NCBI RefSeq assembly: GCF_000003815.2
Contig: NC_049980.1
Span: 1,664,862-1,687,903, forward strand
Source of the DNA: Branchiostoma floridae
Lineage: Eukaryota > Chordata > Leptocardii > Amphioxiformes > Branchiostomatidae
Direction: 5' to 3'
Length of the DNA: 23,042 bases
The translations under genes were made by a program, and so were the position numbers. Within the stretch, counting starts at the first letter, position 1; each line of letters starts with the position of its first letter. Below are positions 9,637 through 19,585 of this stretch, piece by piece. The notes under the pieces are model-generated. The model worked only from the letters and a program-made list of their open reading frames with translations, had not been told where the DNA came from and did no database searches.

Positions 9637-12292
9637 TTACAGCGTTATTTAGTTCAGAAAACAACACGAATCCATTCTCCGTGCGGTCACGGTTACGGCT
9701 AATATACAGTCTACCAGGCCTGCATACAACCACTTCAAAATGCGCGGTCAGCATTCCTGTTTGGATGACATTTTTAAAAGTTGTACAAGACGCCCGTACT
9801 TGATAATACCACACAAGAATCCTTGATATATCTTATAATCTTAAAACAAAACTTGTTAATTTTCTACAGCGCTATTTAGTTCAGAAAACAACACGAATCC
9901 ATTCTCCGTGCGCCACCGTTTCGGCTAATCTACAGTCTTCCGGACCTGCATACAAACACTTTAGAATGCGCGGTCAATATCCCTGTTTGGGAGTCCTTTT
10001 TAAAAGTTGCACAAGACGACCGTAGGTAATAATGCTACACAAGAATCCTACATATCTAATAATCTTAAAACAAGACCTGTCCTTTTTCTACGGCGTTATT
10101 TAGTTTAAAAAACAACACGAATCATAAATGCGACCTAGTGCCAAGGCTAATATAAAGTCTTACGGANNNNNNNNNNNNNNNNNNNNNNNNNNNNNNNNNN
10201 NNNNNNNNNNNNNNNNNNNNNNNNNNNNNNNNNNNNNNNNNNNNNNNNNNNNNNNNNNNNNNNNNNNNNNNNNNNNNNNNNNNNNNNNNNNNNNNNNNNN
10301 NNNNNNNNNNNNNNNNNNNNNNNNNNNNNNNNNNNNNNNNNNNNNNNNNNNNNNNNNNNNNNNNNNNNNNNNNNNNNNNNNNNNNNNNNNNNNNNNNNNN
10401 NNNNNNNNNNNNNNNNNNNNNNNNNNNNNNNNNNNNNNNNNNNNNNNNNNNNNNNNNNNNNNNNNNNNNNNNNNNNNNNNNNNNNNNNNNNNNNNNNNNN
10501 NNNNNNNNNNNNNNNNNNNNNNNNNNNNNNNNNNNNNNNNNNNNNNNNNNNNNNNNNNNNNNNNNNNNNNNNNNNNNNGCCCGTACTTGATAATACCACA
10601 CAAGAATCCTTGATATATCTTATAATCTTAAACAAGACTTGCTAATTTTCTACAGCGTTATTTAGTTCAGAAAACAACACGAATCCATTCTCCTTGCGCC
10701 ACCGTTTAAGCTGAAGTCTACCGGGCCTGCATACAAACACTTCAAATTGCGCGGTCAATATCTCCGTCTGGATTTCCTTTATAAAAGTTGTACAAGACGC
10801 CCGTAGGTAACAATGCTATACAAGAACCTATATATATTATAATCTGAAAACAAGACTGGTCAATTTTCTGCAGCATTATTTAGTTTAGAAAACAACACGA
10901 ATCCATTCTCTGTGCAGTCACCGTTTCGGCTAGTATAAAGTTTACCAGGCATGCATATAAACACTTCAAAATGCGAGGTCAGTATCCCTGTTTGGATGTC
11001 CTTTTTAAAAGTTGTACAGGCCGCCCGTGGGTGACAATGCTACACAAGAATCCTATATATCTTGTGATTTAAAAACAAGACTTGTCAATTTTCTACAGCG
11101 TTATTTACTACAGAAAACAACACGAATCCATTCTCCGTGCGGTCACCGTTTGGGCTAATATCAAGTCTACCAGGCCTGCATATAAAAACTTCAAAATGCG
11201 CGGTCAACATCCTCGTTTGGATGTCCTTTTTAAAAGTTGTACAAGACGCCTGCAGGTAATAATGCTACACAAGAATCCTATATATATTATAATCTGAAAA
11301 CAAGACTTGTCAATTTTCTACAGCGTTATTTACTACAGAAAACAACACGAATCCATTCTCCGTGCGGCCACCGTTTAAGCTTAAGTTTTCCGAATGCGTG
11401 GTCAACATCCTCGTTGGATATTCTTTTTAAAAGTTGTACAAGACGACCGTAGGTAATAATGCTATACAAGAATCCTATATATATTATAATCTGAAAACAA
11501 GACCTATCAATTTTCTACAGCGTTATTTAGTTCAGAAAACAACACGAATCCATTCTCCGTGCTCCACCCTGTACGCTAAAGTCTACCAGGCCTGCATACA
11601 AACACTTCAAAATGCGCGGTCAACATCCCTGTTTGGGTGTCCTTTTTTAAAAGTTGTACAAGACGACCGTAGGTAATAATGCTATACAAGAATCCTATAT
11701 ATATTATAATCTGAAAACAAGACCTATCAATTTTCTACAGCGTTATTTAGTTCAGAAAACAACACGAATCCATTCTCCGTGCTCCACCGTGTACGCTAAA
11801 GTCTACCAGGCCTGCATACAAACACTTCAAAGTGCGCGGTCAACATCCCTGTTTGGATGTCCTTTTTTAAAAGTTGTACAAGACGACCGTAGGTAATAAT
11901 GCTACACAAGAATCCTACATATCTTATAATCTGAAAACAAGACCTGTCAATTTTCTACAGCGTTATTTAGTTCAGAAAACAACACGAATCCATTCTCCGT
12001 ACGGTCACCGTTTCGGCTAATATAAAGTTTTATTGGACCTGCATACAAACACTTTAAAATGCGCGGTCAGCATCCCTGTTCGGATGTCCTTTTTAAAAGT
12101 TGTTCAAACCGCTATAACCGGTAATAATGCTACACAAGAATCCTATATATCTTATAATCTGAAAACAAGACCTGTCAATTTTCTACAGCGTTACTTAGTT
12201 CAGAAAACAACACGAATCCATTCTCTGTGCGGCCGTTTAAGCTAAAGTCTTCCGGACCTGCATACAAACACTTCGAAATGTGCGTTGAACAT
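9637..12292. repeat. Tandem array of about 220-bp units, at least 11 visible copies
   Basis: The marker ACAACACGAATC (or a close variant) starts at 9661, 9888, 10112, 10674, 10892, 11117, 11342, 11539, 11759, 11979 and 12207. Spacings are mostly 218-228 bp. The unit at 11342 is about 25 bp short because its GCATACAAACACTTC segment is deleted. Other shared words are TTTCTACAGCGTTATTTAG, GCGCGGTCAACATCC, TTTTTAAAAGTTGTACAAGACG and AAGAATCCTATATAT. The period is not a multiple of 3, so open frames do not persist between units and I call it non-coding satellite. It starts directly at the end of the TCACAT element and contains an assembly gap. Confidence 0.95.
10167..10578. other. Assembly gap (412 N) inside the satellite
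   Basis: 412 N interrupt the 220-bp array. Marker spacing across it (10112 to 10674, 562 bp) is about 2.5 units, so the sized gap is not a whole number of repeats and the true copy number is uncertain. Confidence 0.99.
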
Positions 12293-12297
12293 CCATT

Positions 12298-12319
12298 TTA
12301 CTTGTACTTGTACTTGTAC
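12298..12319. repeat. Short ACTTGT microsatellite
   Basis: Three consecutive ACTTGT units directly follow the last, broken unit of the 220-bp array. Confidence 0.8.
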
Positions 12320-12802
12320 AAATATCAAACTTAGTGAAATTTAAAACTTAGTGCTTAACTTGTGCCTAACTCGTTTCTATGGCAACCTCACTCGCTCATA
12401 TTTCACATAACGTCCTTGATTTAAGATACTATGTTTTTTTCTACATGTTGCCGTCATATTGATTTAGAGTTATTTAGAAGCTCGTGTTTGTGCACGTGCA
12501 TTTAACTACATGTAATTAACATCGGAATCACGGAATTCCCTGTGTTTCCTACATGGAATTCTTACCGGTTCTGGATTACGATTTGTTTAGACAAATAACC
12601 ACCATTGTTTGTTCCAGCACCAGCCGTTGCATACATTTTCGTGTGTTTATTTTTCCTATTGTCTTTATGACGCATCAAGCAACCAGTTTGAACCCAATTA
12701 CCATATAAGTGACGCCTTTCCATATACTACCCATTAGCTTGCTTAGATTACGGTAACGACAGAACGAGGTACGTTATAGCGGAGTTTTCACCTTGAAGCA
12801 CT
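12320..12802. other. Upstream region of the zinc-finger gene
   Basis: No gene is seen. This is the presumptive promoter and 5' UTR of the ORF at 12803. No TATA box stands out. The last 60 bp before the ATG are relatively CpG-containing. Confidence 0.4.
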
Positions 12803-13369
12803 ATGGATGGATTGGACATGGATTCTGAAGCATTTTCGAAGCAAAGCAGTCAGGAATCTGCGAATGACGTGTCTTCCGAATCGGAGCCGAGACATGCTGA
12901 CAACCCACTGATTATGAGAGCGGCCGTACCAAGACTCCGTGATAGCGACAAACCGTACGAAAAACTCGAGAGGGTTTTCCGCCAAGAAGAGGAGCACAAT
13001 GGTGCCGTCTGTACTGCTGTTGAGTTTTGGATGGACAAAAAGCAGACAAAATGCCTCATCCAAGTGGAGCTGAGAAAGAATGACGGTCACGGGCACTATA
13101 TTTGCCCATGGCCTTCCTGTCGGTTTGGAAGAAGGGCAAAGCATCAGGTTGCAGACCACATCAGGAAAATACACGGCGGGCCAAACTACTGTGAAACCTG
13201 TGGGCATGTAACGAAGACGGTTTCAGCTATTCAGAAGCATCGGAAGCGAAAAGGACATGACACCCCAGCACTACAACCACTGCGTTATGTGTACAGAGTT
13301 GCTGCTGTGAGGAGATACAGCAGAGAAGTGTGCAACGAATTTTTTGTTCCCTTTGCTGAAAAACAGTAA
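12803..13369 (+). CDS. Small two-finger C2H2 zinc-finger protein
   Basis: An uninterrupted 188-codon ORF. Residues 1-60 are acidic and Ser/Glu-rich. Two C2H2 fingers follow: C101-x4-C106-x12-H119-x4-H124 within YICPWPSCRF...HIRKIH, and C130-x2-C133-x12-H146-x5-H152 within YCETCGHV...KHRKRKGH. The fingers are adjacent, joined by a short GGPN linker, and such modules usually bind nucleic acid, so a nuclear DNA- or RNA-binding role is inferred. The wide C-x4-C spacing of the first finger is unusual for a KRAB-type finger. The start is the first ATG of the frame. The TAA stop overlaps a strong splice-donor sequence (AACA|GTAAGC), so the protein may continue by splicing (see findings). The specific family is not recognised. 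Confidence 0.82.
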   Translation: MDGLDMDSEAFSKQSSQESANDVSSESEPRHADNPLIMRAAVPRLRDSDKPYEKLERVFRQEEEHNGAVCTAVEFWMDKKQTKCLIQVELRKNDGHGHYICPWPSCRFGRRAKHQVADHIRKIHGGPNYCETCGHVTKTVSAIQKHRKRKGHDTPALQPLRYVYRVAAVRRYSREVCNEFFVPFAEKQ

Positions 13370-14452
13370 GCAGTAGCATAATTATGTTCCTGTTAAATAA
13401 GAACGATGTGAGAGTCAGTACGTCAAGTAAGAGTTGTTCGTAATATTAGCTGCTAGAGTTTACAGTGTGACTGTCCACACATCTGCTTGGATATGAGACA
13501 TGGTTGTACCAATAATTTGTTTGTTAAACTTTTATGGTTTAAAGTTTTTCTTCTTCACTAATTTAGCTTTTGGCCAAGGTTTCAATAGCACTAAGTATCA
13601 TGCAATCTTTTTCAGTGGAAATTGGAAGTGGTTTGACCGGTGCAACATGGGGATGGGGATATGGGGATATTTAGTTGATAGCTAGATTCCACTACTTGTA
13701 CAGACAGCAAGGTAAATAGTATTATGCTGTACGATCGTACCAGTTTCTCTTTAGACAGTCGCACTTTATCACCACTTTGGGAGAAGTTTCAACTTAGTTT
13801 TATCTGCAATGGCATTGAGTACAAAATGTACAAAGCTTACACAATCCTGTTTAGTATTAGTAAAAAGGAATATGTAAAATTACAACATTAACACCCTCGC
13901 AAAGAAAGTAGCACCTTATTTGTATGTCAAAGCCGGTCTTTCACAAAGCGGTGCTTGTATCAGTCCGTTACAATGGAGCTCTTATATACAGGGAAAACAG
14001 CTAGGAAGCAGGGATTTACATACCAGTCTTATCAACCTGACAAAAACAGTAACAATCGTTTATTTAAATCTTGATGACAGGACTTGAAAAGCAGGCTCCA
14101 ATAGTCTTAGTAACCAATGTGATGGCACTAGCATGATGCACTGGCAAAATTCAGATCGTAATTAACACATTTGAATAAAATATTTAGGTGATTATTCTCT
14201 TCAAAACGTGTCATACTGCCTATTTTGTTGGGTATAACATTAATGATGGTAAATTGATTTAAACTGAGTTGGAGACGTTTGTCAGAAATATGGCGCATTT
14301 GCGCAGAGGACAAAAGAGACTCGGGAACTATAAATAATACGGGTGGATACCAAGTACCCTGGCTGCCAGAGAACAGCGCTCAGCGGCTACGATTTTTTCT
14401 CAGGCCCTTGGCAACATGCCCAGTAAATCGAGGTTGACGGGCGGAGATGTAG
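13370..14452. other. Non-coding DNA; possible extra 3' exon at 13617-13685
   Basis: Mostly unremarkable AT-rich sequence. An acceptor-like CAATCTTTTTCAG ends at 13616 and is followed by an open frame ending in TAG at 13683-13685, a possible alternative terminal exon of the zinc-finger gene. A TATAAATA occurs at about 14328, but no transcription unit is evident after it. Confidence 0.35.
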
Positions 14453-14511
14453 TAGTAGTCGATTCTTTACCGGCTCGCCCCTCAAGCGCCCGGTAAAAAT
14501 CCCGACTACTA
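14453..14511. repeat. Imperfect inverted repeat (21-22-bp arms)
   Basis: The left arm TAGTAGTCGATTCTTTACCGG (14453-14473) pairs with the right arm at 14490-14511, which reads CCGGTAAA, then AATCC, then CGACTACTA, leaving a 16-nt GC-rich loop. It lies just upstream of copy B of the TCACAT element and may belong to the same or a nested element. Confidence 0.7.
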
Positions 14512-14567
14512 TAGGGTGGTGTTGGACCCGCGTTTGGTGGGATGTATTGCGATTCGCTATGTTATAG

Positions 14568-14603
14568 CAAGGAGGTTAAAGAAATTGCTTTTTAACCTCC
14601 TTG
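14568..14603. repeat. Hairpin, copy B
   Basis: Perfect 13-bp arms (14568-14580 and 14591-14603) around a 10-nt loop. The inner TTAA of each arm is an extension not seen in copy A, which pairs over 10 bp only. Confidence 0.88.
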
Positions 14604-15049
14604 GTCATAGTACTGTGTGCCTGTAGAAAGGGACAACAATTAAATACTTTCAGTTCCACGTAAAATATTCGGTGCTTTCACTTGTAATTTCTTTTTTTTT
14701 TTGCTTTCACTGGTTAATCGGAAACATAGCAGTGGCACGCGAGGGAGAGTGGGGAGTTTTTCACACCTTTTGTTCTGACTGAACGATAGATAATGACTTT
14801 GCCAAAGGCTTTGTATCGCTTACAACGCATGTTTTGTGAGAATATTCCACGAATATTTAGCCCATAAAACTGAGAAGAGTGGTGTGGACTAAAAAGGCAT
14901 TTTGTCTTGAATGTGTACGAAGTCAGCTTCTGGAGTGGAATGCACCTTTAACGTTGTGCATGTGTATCTGTGGGTCGTCTTGTTGCCTCTAGGCAAAATC
15001 TTCATACATAAACGTTAGTTAGCACACTTACCTTTTACACAGTATGGCA

Positions 15050-15676
15050 AATCACATTACTTCATATCTTATGAAAGTAGAAATCACATTAGTTTCACAT
15101 ATAAAAAATGTGATTTGCTATCACATTTTTTCACATCTTGCAAGTTTGTGAACATCACATAAAATTCACATTTCTCAGCCCGCCAGTTGTCTTTACATTT
15201 TTTTTCACATTTCGTAGCCGGCCACATTTCACATGAGTTTAACATGAAGTCACATTTCATAGAATGTGATTCAATTTAACATTATTTCACATTTTCAACA
15301 AGGGCCCTTTTCACATAAAAATCACATAAGTATAGCCGGTAGAAGCATGTATGGACAGTCACATAATTTCACATAATGGCTGCACAACCAATGTCACATT
15401 ATATATTAGGTAACATATTTTCACATTTCAAAATGTGATTCTTCAAGACCGTTTTGGGGAAATTTGAAAAAATGTGATGTAAGCTAATAACATTTTTATC
15501 ACATAAAGCTCAATTTCTGTGCCACCCTTCAGAAATGTGACGTGAATGTTATTTTATGTGATTATATGTCAACTTATGTGATAAAATGTGATACTGTTGA
15601 ACCTCAAAATGTTTCACATTATATCACATTTTCACGGAATTTCGCCGAAAATTCACATAATTTTCACATTTATGCA
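15050..15676. repeat. TCACAT/ATGTGA-dense tract, copy B
   Basis: About 31 occurrences of CACAT or its complement in about 625 bp, in both orientations and without a fixed period. Several are arranged as tail-to-tail pairs around AT-rich spacers, for example TCACATATAAAAAATGTGA. Confidence 0.85.
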
Positions 15677-16140
15677 CCTTGTAGTTATATTTCACTTTTC
15701 TATACATTTCTACGTCTGTTGTTCAATTGGATGCAATTGAAACAAGATAGGGGATATGCATGTAACAATGAACTGTGATAGATATCGTTATACAAAAAGA
15801 CTACTCGAATGCTAGTGTGGACTATATCTAAATAGGTTGAGTTTGAGTTCTTTTTTGGAAGCAGAGGAAGACATAGAGCACCATAGCGGCTTTAAGTTTA
15901 CCTCTACCTTTAGACGTTCATACTTTTCAATTTGTCTATGCACAACTACTTTGGCGTTTTGATCAAAAGTAAAAGTTCACGTTGACCCGGAAGTAGATAA
16001 TCCTCGTGCTGTAATCCTACCCTCGTGAAGCCCCCATACCGCCCCAAACCACGCCAAAAATACGGAGACACAGTTTACTTTAAACATCCTTATTATTAAG
16101 CCTGATATTTATTCAGACGAGCCTCACGAGGATCTCTTGG
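15677..16140. other. Spacer with short inverted repeat
   Basis: No gene is seen. TCCTCGTG near 16003 and CACGAGGA near 16127 are inverted copies, and a related CCTCGTGAAGCC lies near 16022. They lie just beyond the stop of the minus-strand PHD ORF. Confidence 0.4.
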
Positions 16141-16713
16141 CTACAAACACAAATTAACTGGTCTGATTTGGGCAATCGTGACAGTAAATCGACCTATACA
16201 GTGGATTATGCTCGCGCACCGAGGACTGCGTGCCGTCCCCCCTGCTGGGTGCATTCTCTCCCCTGTGAGACATTCTGGAATGTGACAGTTTATGCAGTGG
16301 TACTTCTTGTTCGTGTTTTTGAGGAGGGATTTGGTTTCCTCACTCAAGCCTGTGCAGTCAAAGTGTGTCCAGCTACCACAATCGTCACAGCAGACGAACA
16401 CGTCGCCGTGTATTTCGTGTTTGTCACAGACGGCGCATTTCGTGGCTTGTTCTGTTCCACCGTAGTCGGGCTCGCTGGGGTGTCGCTCAGCTGCGTCTGC
16501 CAGCACCATGGCTTGCAGGGTGTCATAATGTGAGCATAGCCATAAAGCGTAGCAGGTACCTTGTATCAACAGTCTGTGCGTGTTGTACACTGTGATGTGA
16601 ATTGAGCCGAGTTCTCTCTCGGGCTGCTGAGCAGAGTCTTTGAACGTGGTGCTAAACTGAGTGCTAAGCTTGGTACCTTTCGCTGTGACCCGATCTTTTC
16701 CTTGTACACATAT
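16141..16713 (-). mobile_element. CR1-like LINE ORF1 fragment with PHD finger
   Basis: The minus-strand open frame contains a PHD zinc finger (about 16285-16437) with ligands in the order C-x2-C-x12-C-x2-C-x4-H-x2-C-x19-C-x2-C. Visible pieces are CAVCDKHEIHGDVFVCCDDC, then SWTHFDCTGLS, then KYHCINC. Before it lies a STTFKD...GSIHITVYNTHRLLIQG segment. PHD domains in ORF1 of CR1-like non-LTR retrotransposons are established, so this is most likely such an ORF1, in which the finger probably helps bind chromatin or nucleic acid. A host PHD gene is the alternative. The frame continues in-frame upstream into minisatellite DNA, which I exclude. The C-terminal part after the finger has no recognisable domain. 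Confidence 0.68.
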
Positions 16714-17650
16714 AGGCATGATTTGGGTCATCAGGCCACAAGGTGGCGCTACGCCCAAAACAAACATAGCTTGGGTCAGCAGGCGACAAGGTCGCGTTAC
16801 ACATAAAACGAACATAAAAGGCTTGATTCAGGTAATCAGGCGACAAGGTCGCGTTACGTCCAAACGAACATACACAGCATGAATTGGATCATCAGGCCAC
16901 AAGGTGGCTTTACGCACAAAACGAACATAGGAGGTATGATTTGCGTCATCAGGCCACAAGGTCGCCGTTACGCACAAAACGAACATAGAAAGCATGATTT
17001 GGTTCATCAGGCGACAAGGCCGCATTACGCCAAAAACGAACCTAGTGTGATTTGGGTCATCGGGCGACAACGTCGCATTACGCCCAAAATGACATAGAAG
17101 GCATCATTTGGGTCATCAGGCCAAAAGGTGGCGTTACGCCCAAAACGAACATACAAAGCATGATTTGGGTCATCAAGCCATAAGGTCGCGTTACGCCCAA
17201 AACGAACATAGAAAGCATGATTTGGGTCATCAGGCCACAAGGTCACGTTACGCCCAAAACGAACATAGCATGATTTGGGTCAGCAGGCCACAAGGTCGCG
17301 TTACACATAAAACGAACATAAAAGTCATGATTTGGGTAATCAGGCTACAGGGTCGCATTACGCCCAAAACGAACATAGAAAGCATGACTTGGGTCATCAG
17401 GCGACAAGGTCACGCTACGCCCAAAACGAACATAGCATGATTTGGGTCAGCAGGCCACAAGGTCGCGTTACACATAAAACGAACATAAAAGTCATGATTT
17501 GGGTAATCAGGCTACAGGGTCGCATTACGCCCAAAACGAACATAGAAAGCATGACTTGGGTCATCAGGCGACAAGGTCACGCTACGCCCAAAACAAACAT
17601 AGTATGATTTGGGTCAGCAGGCCACAAGATCGTGATACGCCTAAAATAGC
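16714..17650. repeat. 57-bp minisatellite, about 17 units, with 167-bp higher-order repeat
   Basis: The TTGGGTCA marker (or variant) recurs at about 16723, 16771, 16826, 16884, 16941, 16999, 17052, 17108, 17165, 17222, 17275, 17332, 17389, 17442, 17499, 17556 and 17609. The period is 53-58 bp, mostly 57. Consensus words are CATGATTTGGGTCATCAGG, CCACAAGGTCGCGTTACGCC and CAAAACGAACATAGAAAG. From 17275 onward a 53+57+57 pattern repeats every 167 bp (17275, 17442, 17609). Because 57 is 19 codons, several frames stay open on both strands; these repetitive ORFs are by-products. Confidence 0.95.
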
Positions 17651-17689
17651 ATCGTGATCTCTACTGTGACATATATATAAAATGGTAGA

Positions 17690-18481
17690 TCATTGTTTCA
17701 TTTCAGCAAGAAATCTCAAATGAGATGTATGTATTTTTACATCAGACTCATTCCCCTATTTTTTTGCCATTTGCGAAGTTTTTTTTCGGGGGTTCTATAG
17801 CCAGCAATTTAGTCAGTTTGATTTGTTCGTTTTTAATTGGATATACAAATATGCATCAATTGTTGTTACAGTAGTCATTGCGTATACATGGGAAGTACAT
17901 GTAATTCAATGATTGCATCCATTAAATAAAAGCAGACGACTGAACAGAGTATTGTGTTTTACTGTATTTACATCTTGGTGAGGGAGGTATGAGGTAGTTT
18001 GATGCACCTGAACAGACAATGGTGTTTTACTGTGTTTGGATCTTGGGGAGGGGGGGTACGAGGTACTTTGATGCAGAAAGATCAACTTTTGTCATAAACC
18101 TTTTCTTAGGTATTCTGTTAGAACAGCATGGACCCAAAGCGTCACCTGTCAATGCTTACTAGAGCTTCAATGCATTACATTTATATCTATCTACTGTAAA
18201 GGAACCTTCAGACTTAAAAAAATCACGTAAATATGGGCCGAATCGGGCTGGAGCCTCAGGTAATTCGTGAAGATTTCCCTAGGTACGTATGGTCATACCA
18301 TCTGAGGTCAGTTCCGCTGTTCTAGTAAATATGCTTTTCGTCCCTGATGATAGAGGTTCTATCGGAAAATACAAAGCTTTTTGTGCGTTTCGTACTTTCT
18401 ATATTCGATTCGTTCCAGTTGACCATATACAATTGTTAAGTGCTCACACACTTAACAAGTTTACTCTCATGCGTGCAGAAA

Positions 18482-18551
<70 letters not shown>

Positions 18552-18605
18552 ATATTCCTCTATGTATGCTAAACACAAATATCGCTTTTGTCAGACCAAG
18601 GATAT
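17690..18605. repeat. Dispersed duplication, copy 2 (partner 3490-5395)
   Basis: Colinear with copy 1 but without its hAT-like and reverse-transcriptase insertions; the single GTTGTTAC at 17862-17869 is the unfilled hAT site. Copy 2 has its own changes. There is a partial internal duplication of the CACCTGAACAGA...CATCTTGG segment near 17940-18060. About 160 bp at 18171-18330 are replaced in copy 1 by the RTE slice. Confidence 0.85.
18481..18551. repeat. CA microsatellite with TACA interruptions
   Basis: ACACAC runs are interrupted by CATACATACATACATAC. The related CA-rich stretch in copy 1 (about 5304-5345) is shorter and more degenerate. Confidence 0.95.
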
Positions 18606-18803
18606 GATAAAAAAAGTAATTCTTATGTCACAAAAGAGAGNNNNNNNNNNNNNNNNNNNNNNNNNNNNNNNNNNNNNNNNNNNNNNNNNNNNNNNNNNNN
18701 NNNNNNNNNNNNNNNNNNNNNNNNNNNNNNNNNNNNNNNNATTCGCTTTTGTCCGGACCAAGGATTTGGTTAAAAAAAGTAATTCTTATGTCACAAAAGA
18801 GAG
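18581..18803. repeat. Direct repeat of about 60 bp on both sides of a gap
   Basis: 18581-18640 and 18741-18803 are near-identical, sharing TCGCTTTTGTC, GACCAAGGAT and AAAAAAAGTAATTCTTATG followed by TCACAAAAGAGAG. They flank the 100-N gap. They are either a real tandem duplication or the same locus assembled twice. Confidence 0.9.
18641..18740. other. Assembly gap (100 N)
   Basis: Gap of unknown size between two near-identical 60-bp flanks. Confidence 0.99.
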
Positions 18804-19585
18804 TGTATCTTTAGCAGTCAGTGGTGCATTGCTAAAAGCCCTCTGGCCCTCTACTTTTACGTAGCACACAGGCGGCTGTATTGTTTTATCGTCAGCTCCG
18901 GGTGTATAAGTTGACAATAGTTGACCATGTCTTTAAAGGATATTCGTAAAATATCAGTCAGTAAGGCACTATACGACCATAGTCATCCATCTTACATGCT
19001 ATTTAGTGTAGAGTGATTTTTACTGCCTAGATTGATATTGAGAAATGTATAAAACATGTATAATACTTGATTGATAATAGTATTTTATGATACTGTTAAT
19101 TTTTATTAATAGTACTATACTTATAAGACTGAAATGCAAATAGACAGCAGTATTTACTGTTCGTTATGATATACATATATGTGTCTATTTTGGTCATGGT
19201 CGAGCCTACTGACATGATGTTCCGAAACTACTGTCAATGTCAGTCTTATTGGGGTACTATTGATAGGCATAGGCAGACAATTGATAGGATGTTTGATATA
19301 CTTTGATCAGTCTATGTCTCTGGTATGGCTTATTTACGTCATTGAGCGACATACATGTACATTAACATAGATGTACAATGGTACACCACTTCGGCTGTAT
19401 TGCAGTATGTCTTACAATTTAAAAATGGACAGCAATAAACATACATATATAATCCAAACAAATTACAATTAAAAAAAAACATGTGTATACATCCAGAAGT
19501 ATATTGACGACACTTTGATGTAATGTGGTTGTCCAATACCCAGAAGTTCTACATTGGAATTGTTTGGACCTGAGCTCATACAAAG
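18804..19585. other. Intergenic / 3' flank of the kinase gene
   Basis: No gene is seen. The sequence just below 19586 is the likely 3' UTR of the minus-strand kinase. A minus-strand AATAAA lies near 19102-19107 but is about 480 bp from the stop codon, so its use is uncertain. Confidence 0.4.

Larger units (their letters stand above)
14568..15676. mobile_element. Unclassified dispersed element, copy B
   Basis: Same block order and orientation as 8701-9636. The hairpin with arms CAAGGAGGTTAAA and TTTAACCTCCTTG lies at 14568-14603, the TTACAACGCATG block near 14819 and the TTTTGTCTTGAATGTGTACG block near 14900. The TCACAT-dense tract runs from about 15050 to 15676. Copy B is longer in the TCACAT tract and more diverged from copy A in the middle. 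No satellite follows it, so the 220-bp array is not part of the element. Confidence 0.65.

Noticed and set aside
11434-11896. Two 80-residue near-identical ORFs in the 220-bp array
   Set aside because: The unit length is not a multiple of 3, the frame ends in every unit and other units lack it; repeat by-product.
16714-16815. N-terminal 33 residues of the PHD-finger open frame
   Set aside because: They are translated minisatellite and not part of the ORF1-like protein.
17108-17607. Long open frames with a 19-residue repeat in the 57-bp minisatellite
   Set aside because: Open frames on both strands follow simply from a period divisible by 3 without stops; no start context, splice sites or domain.
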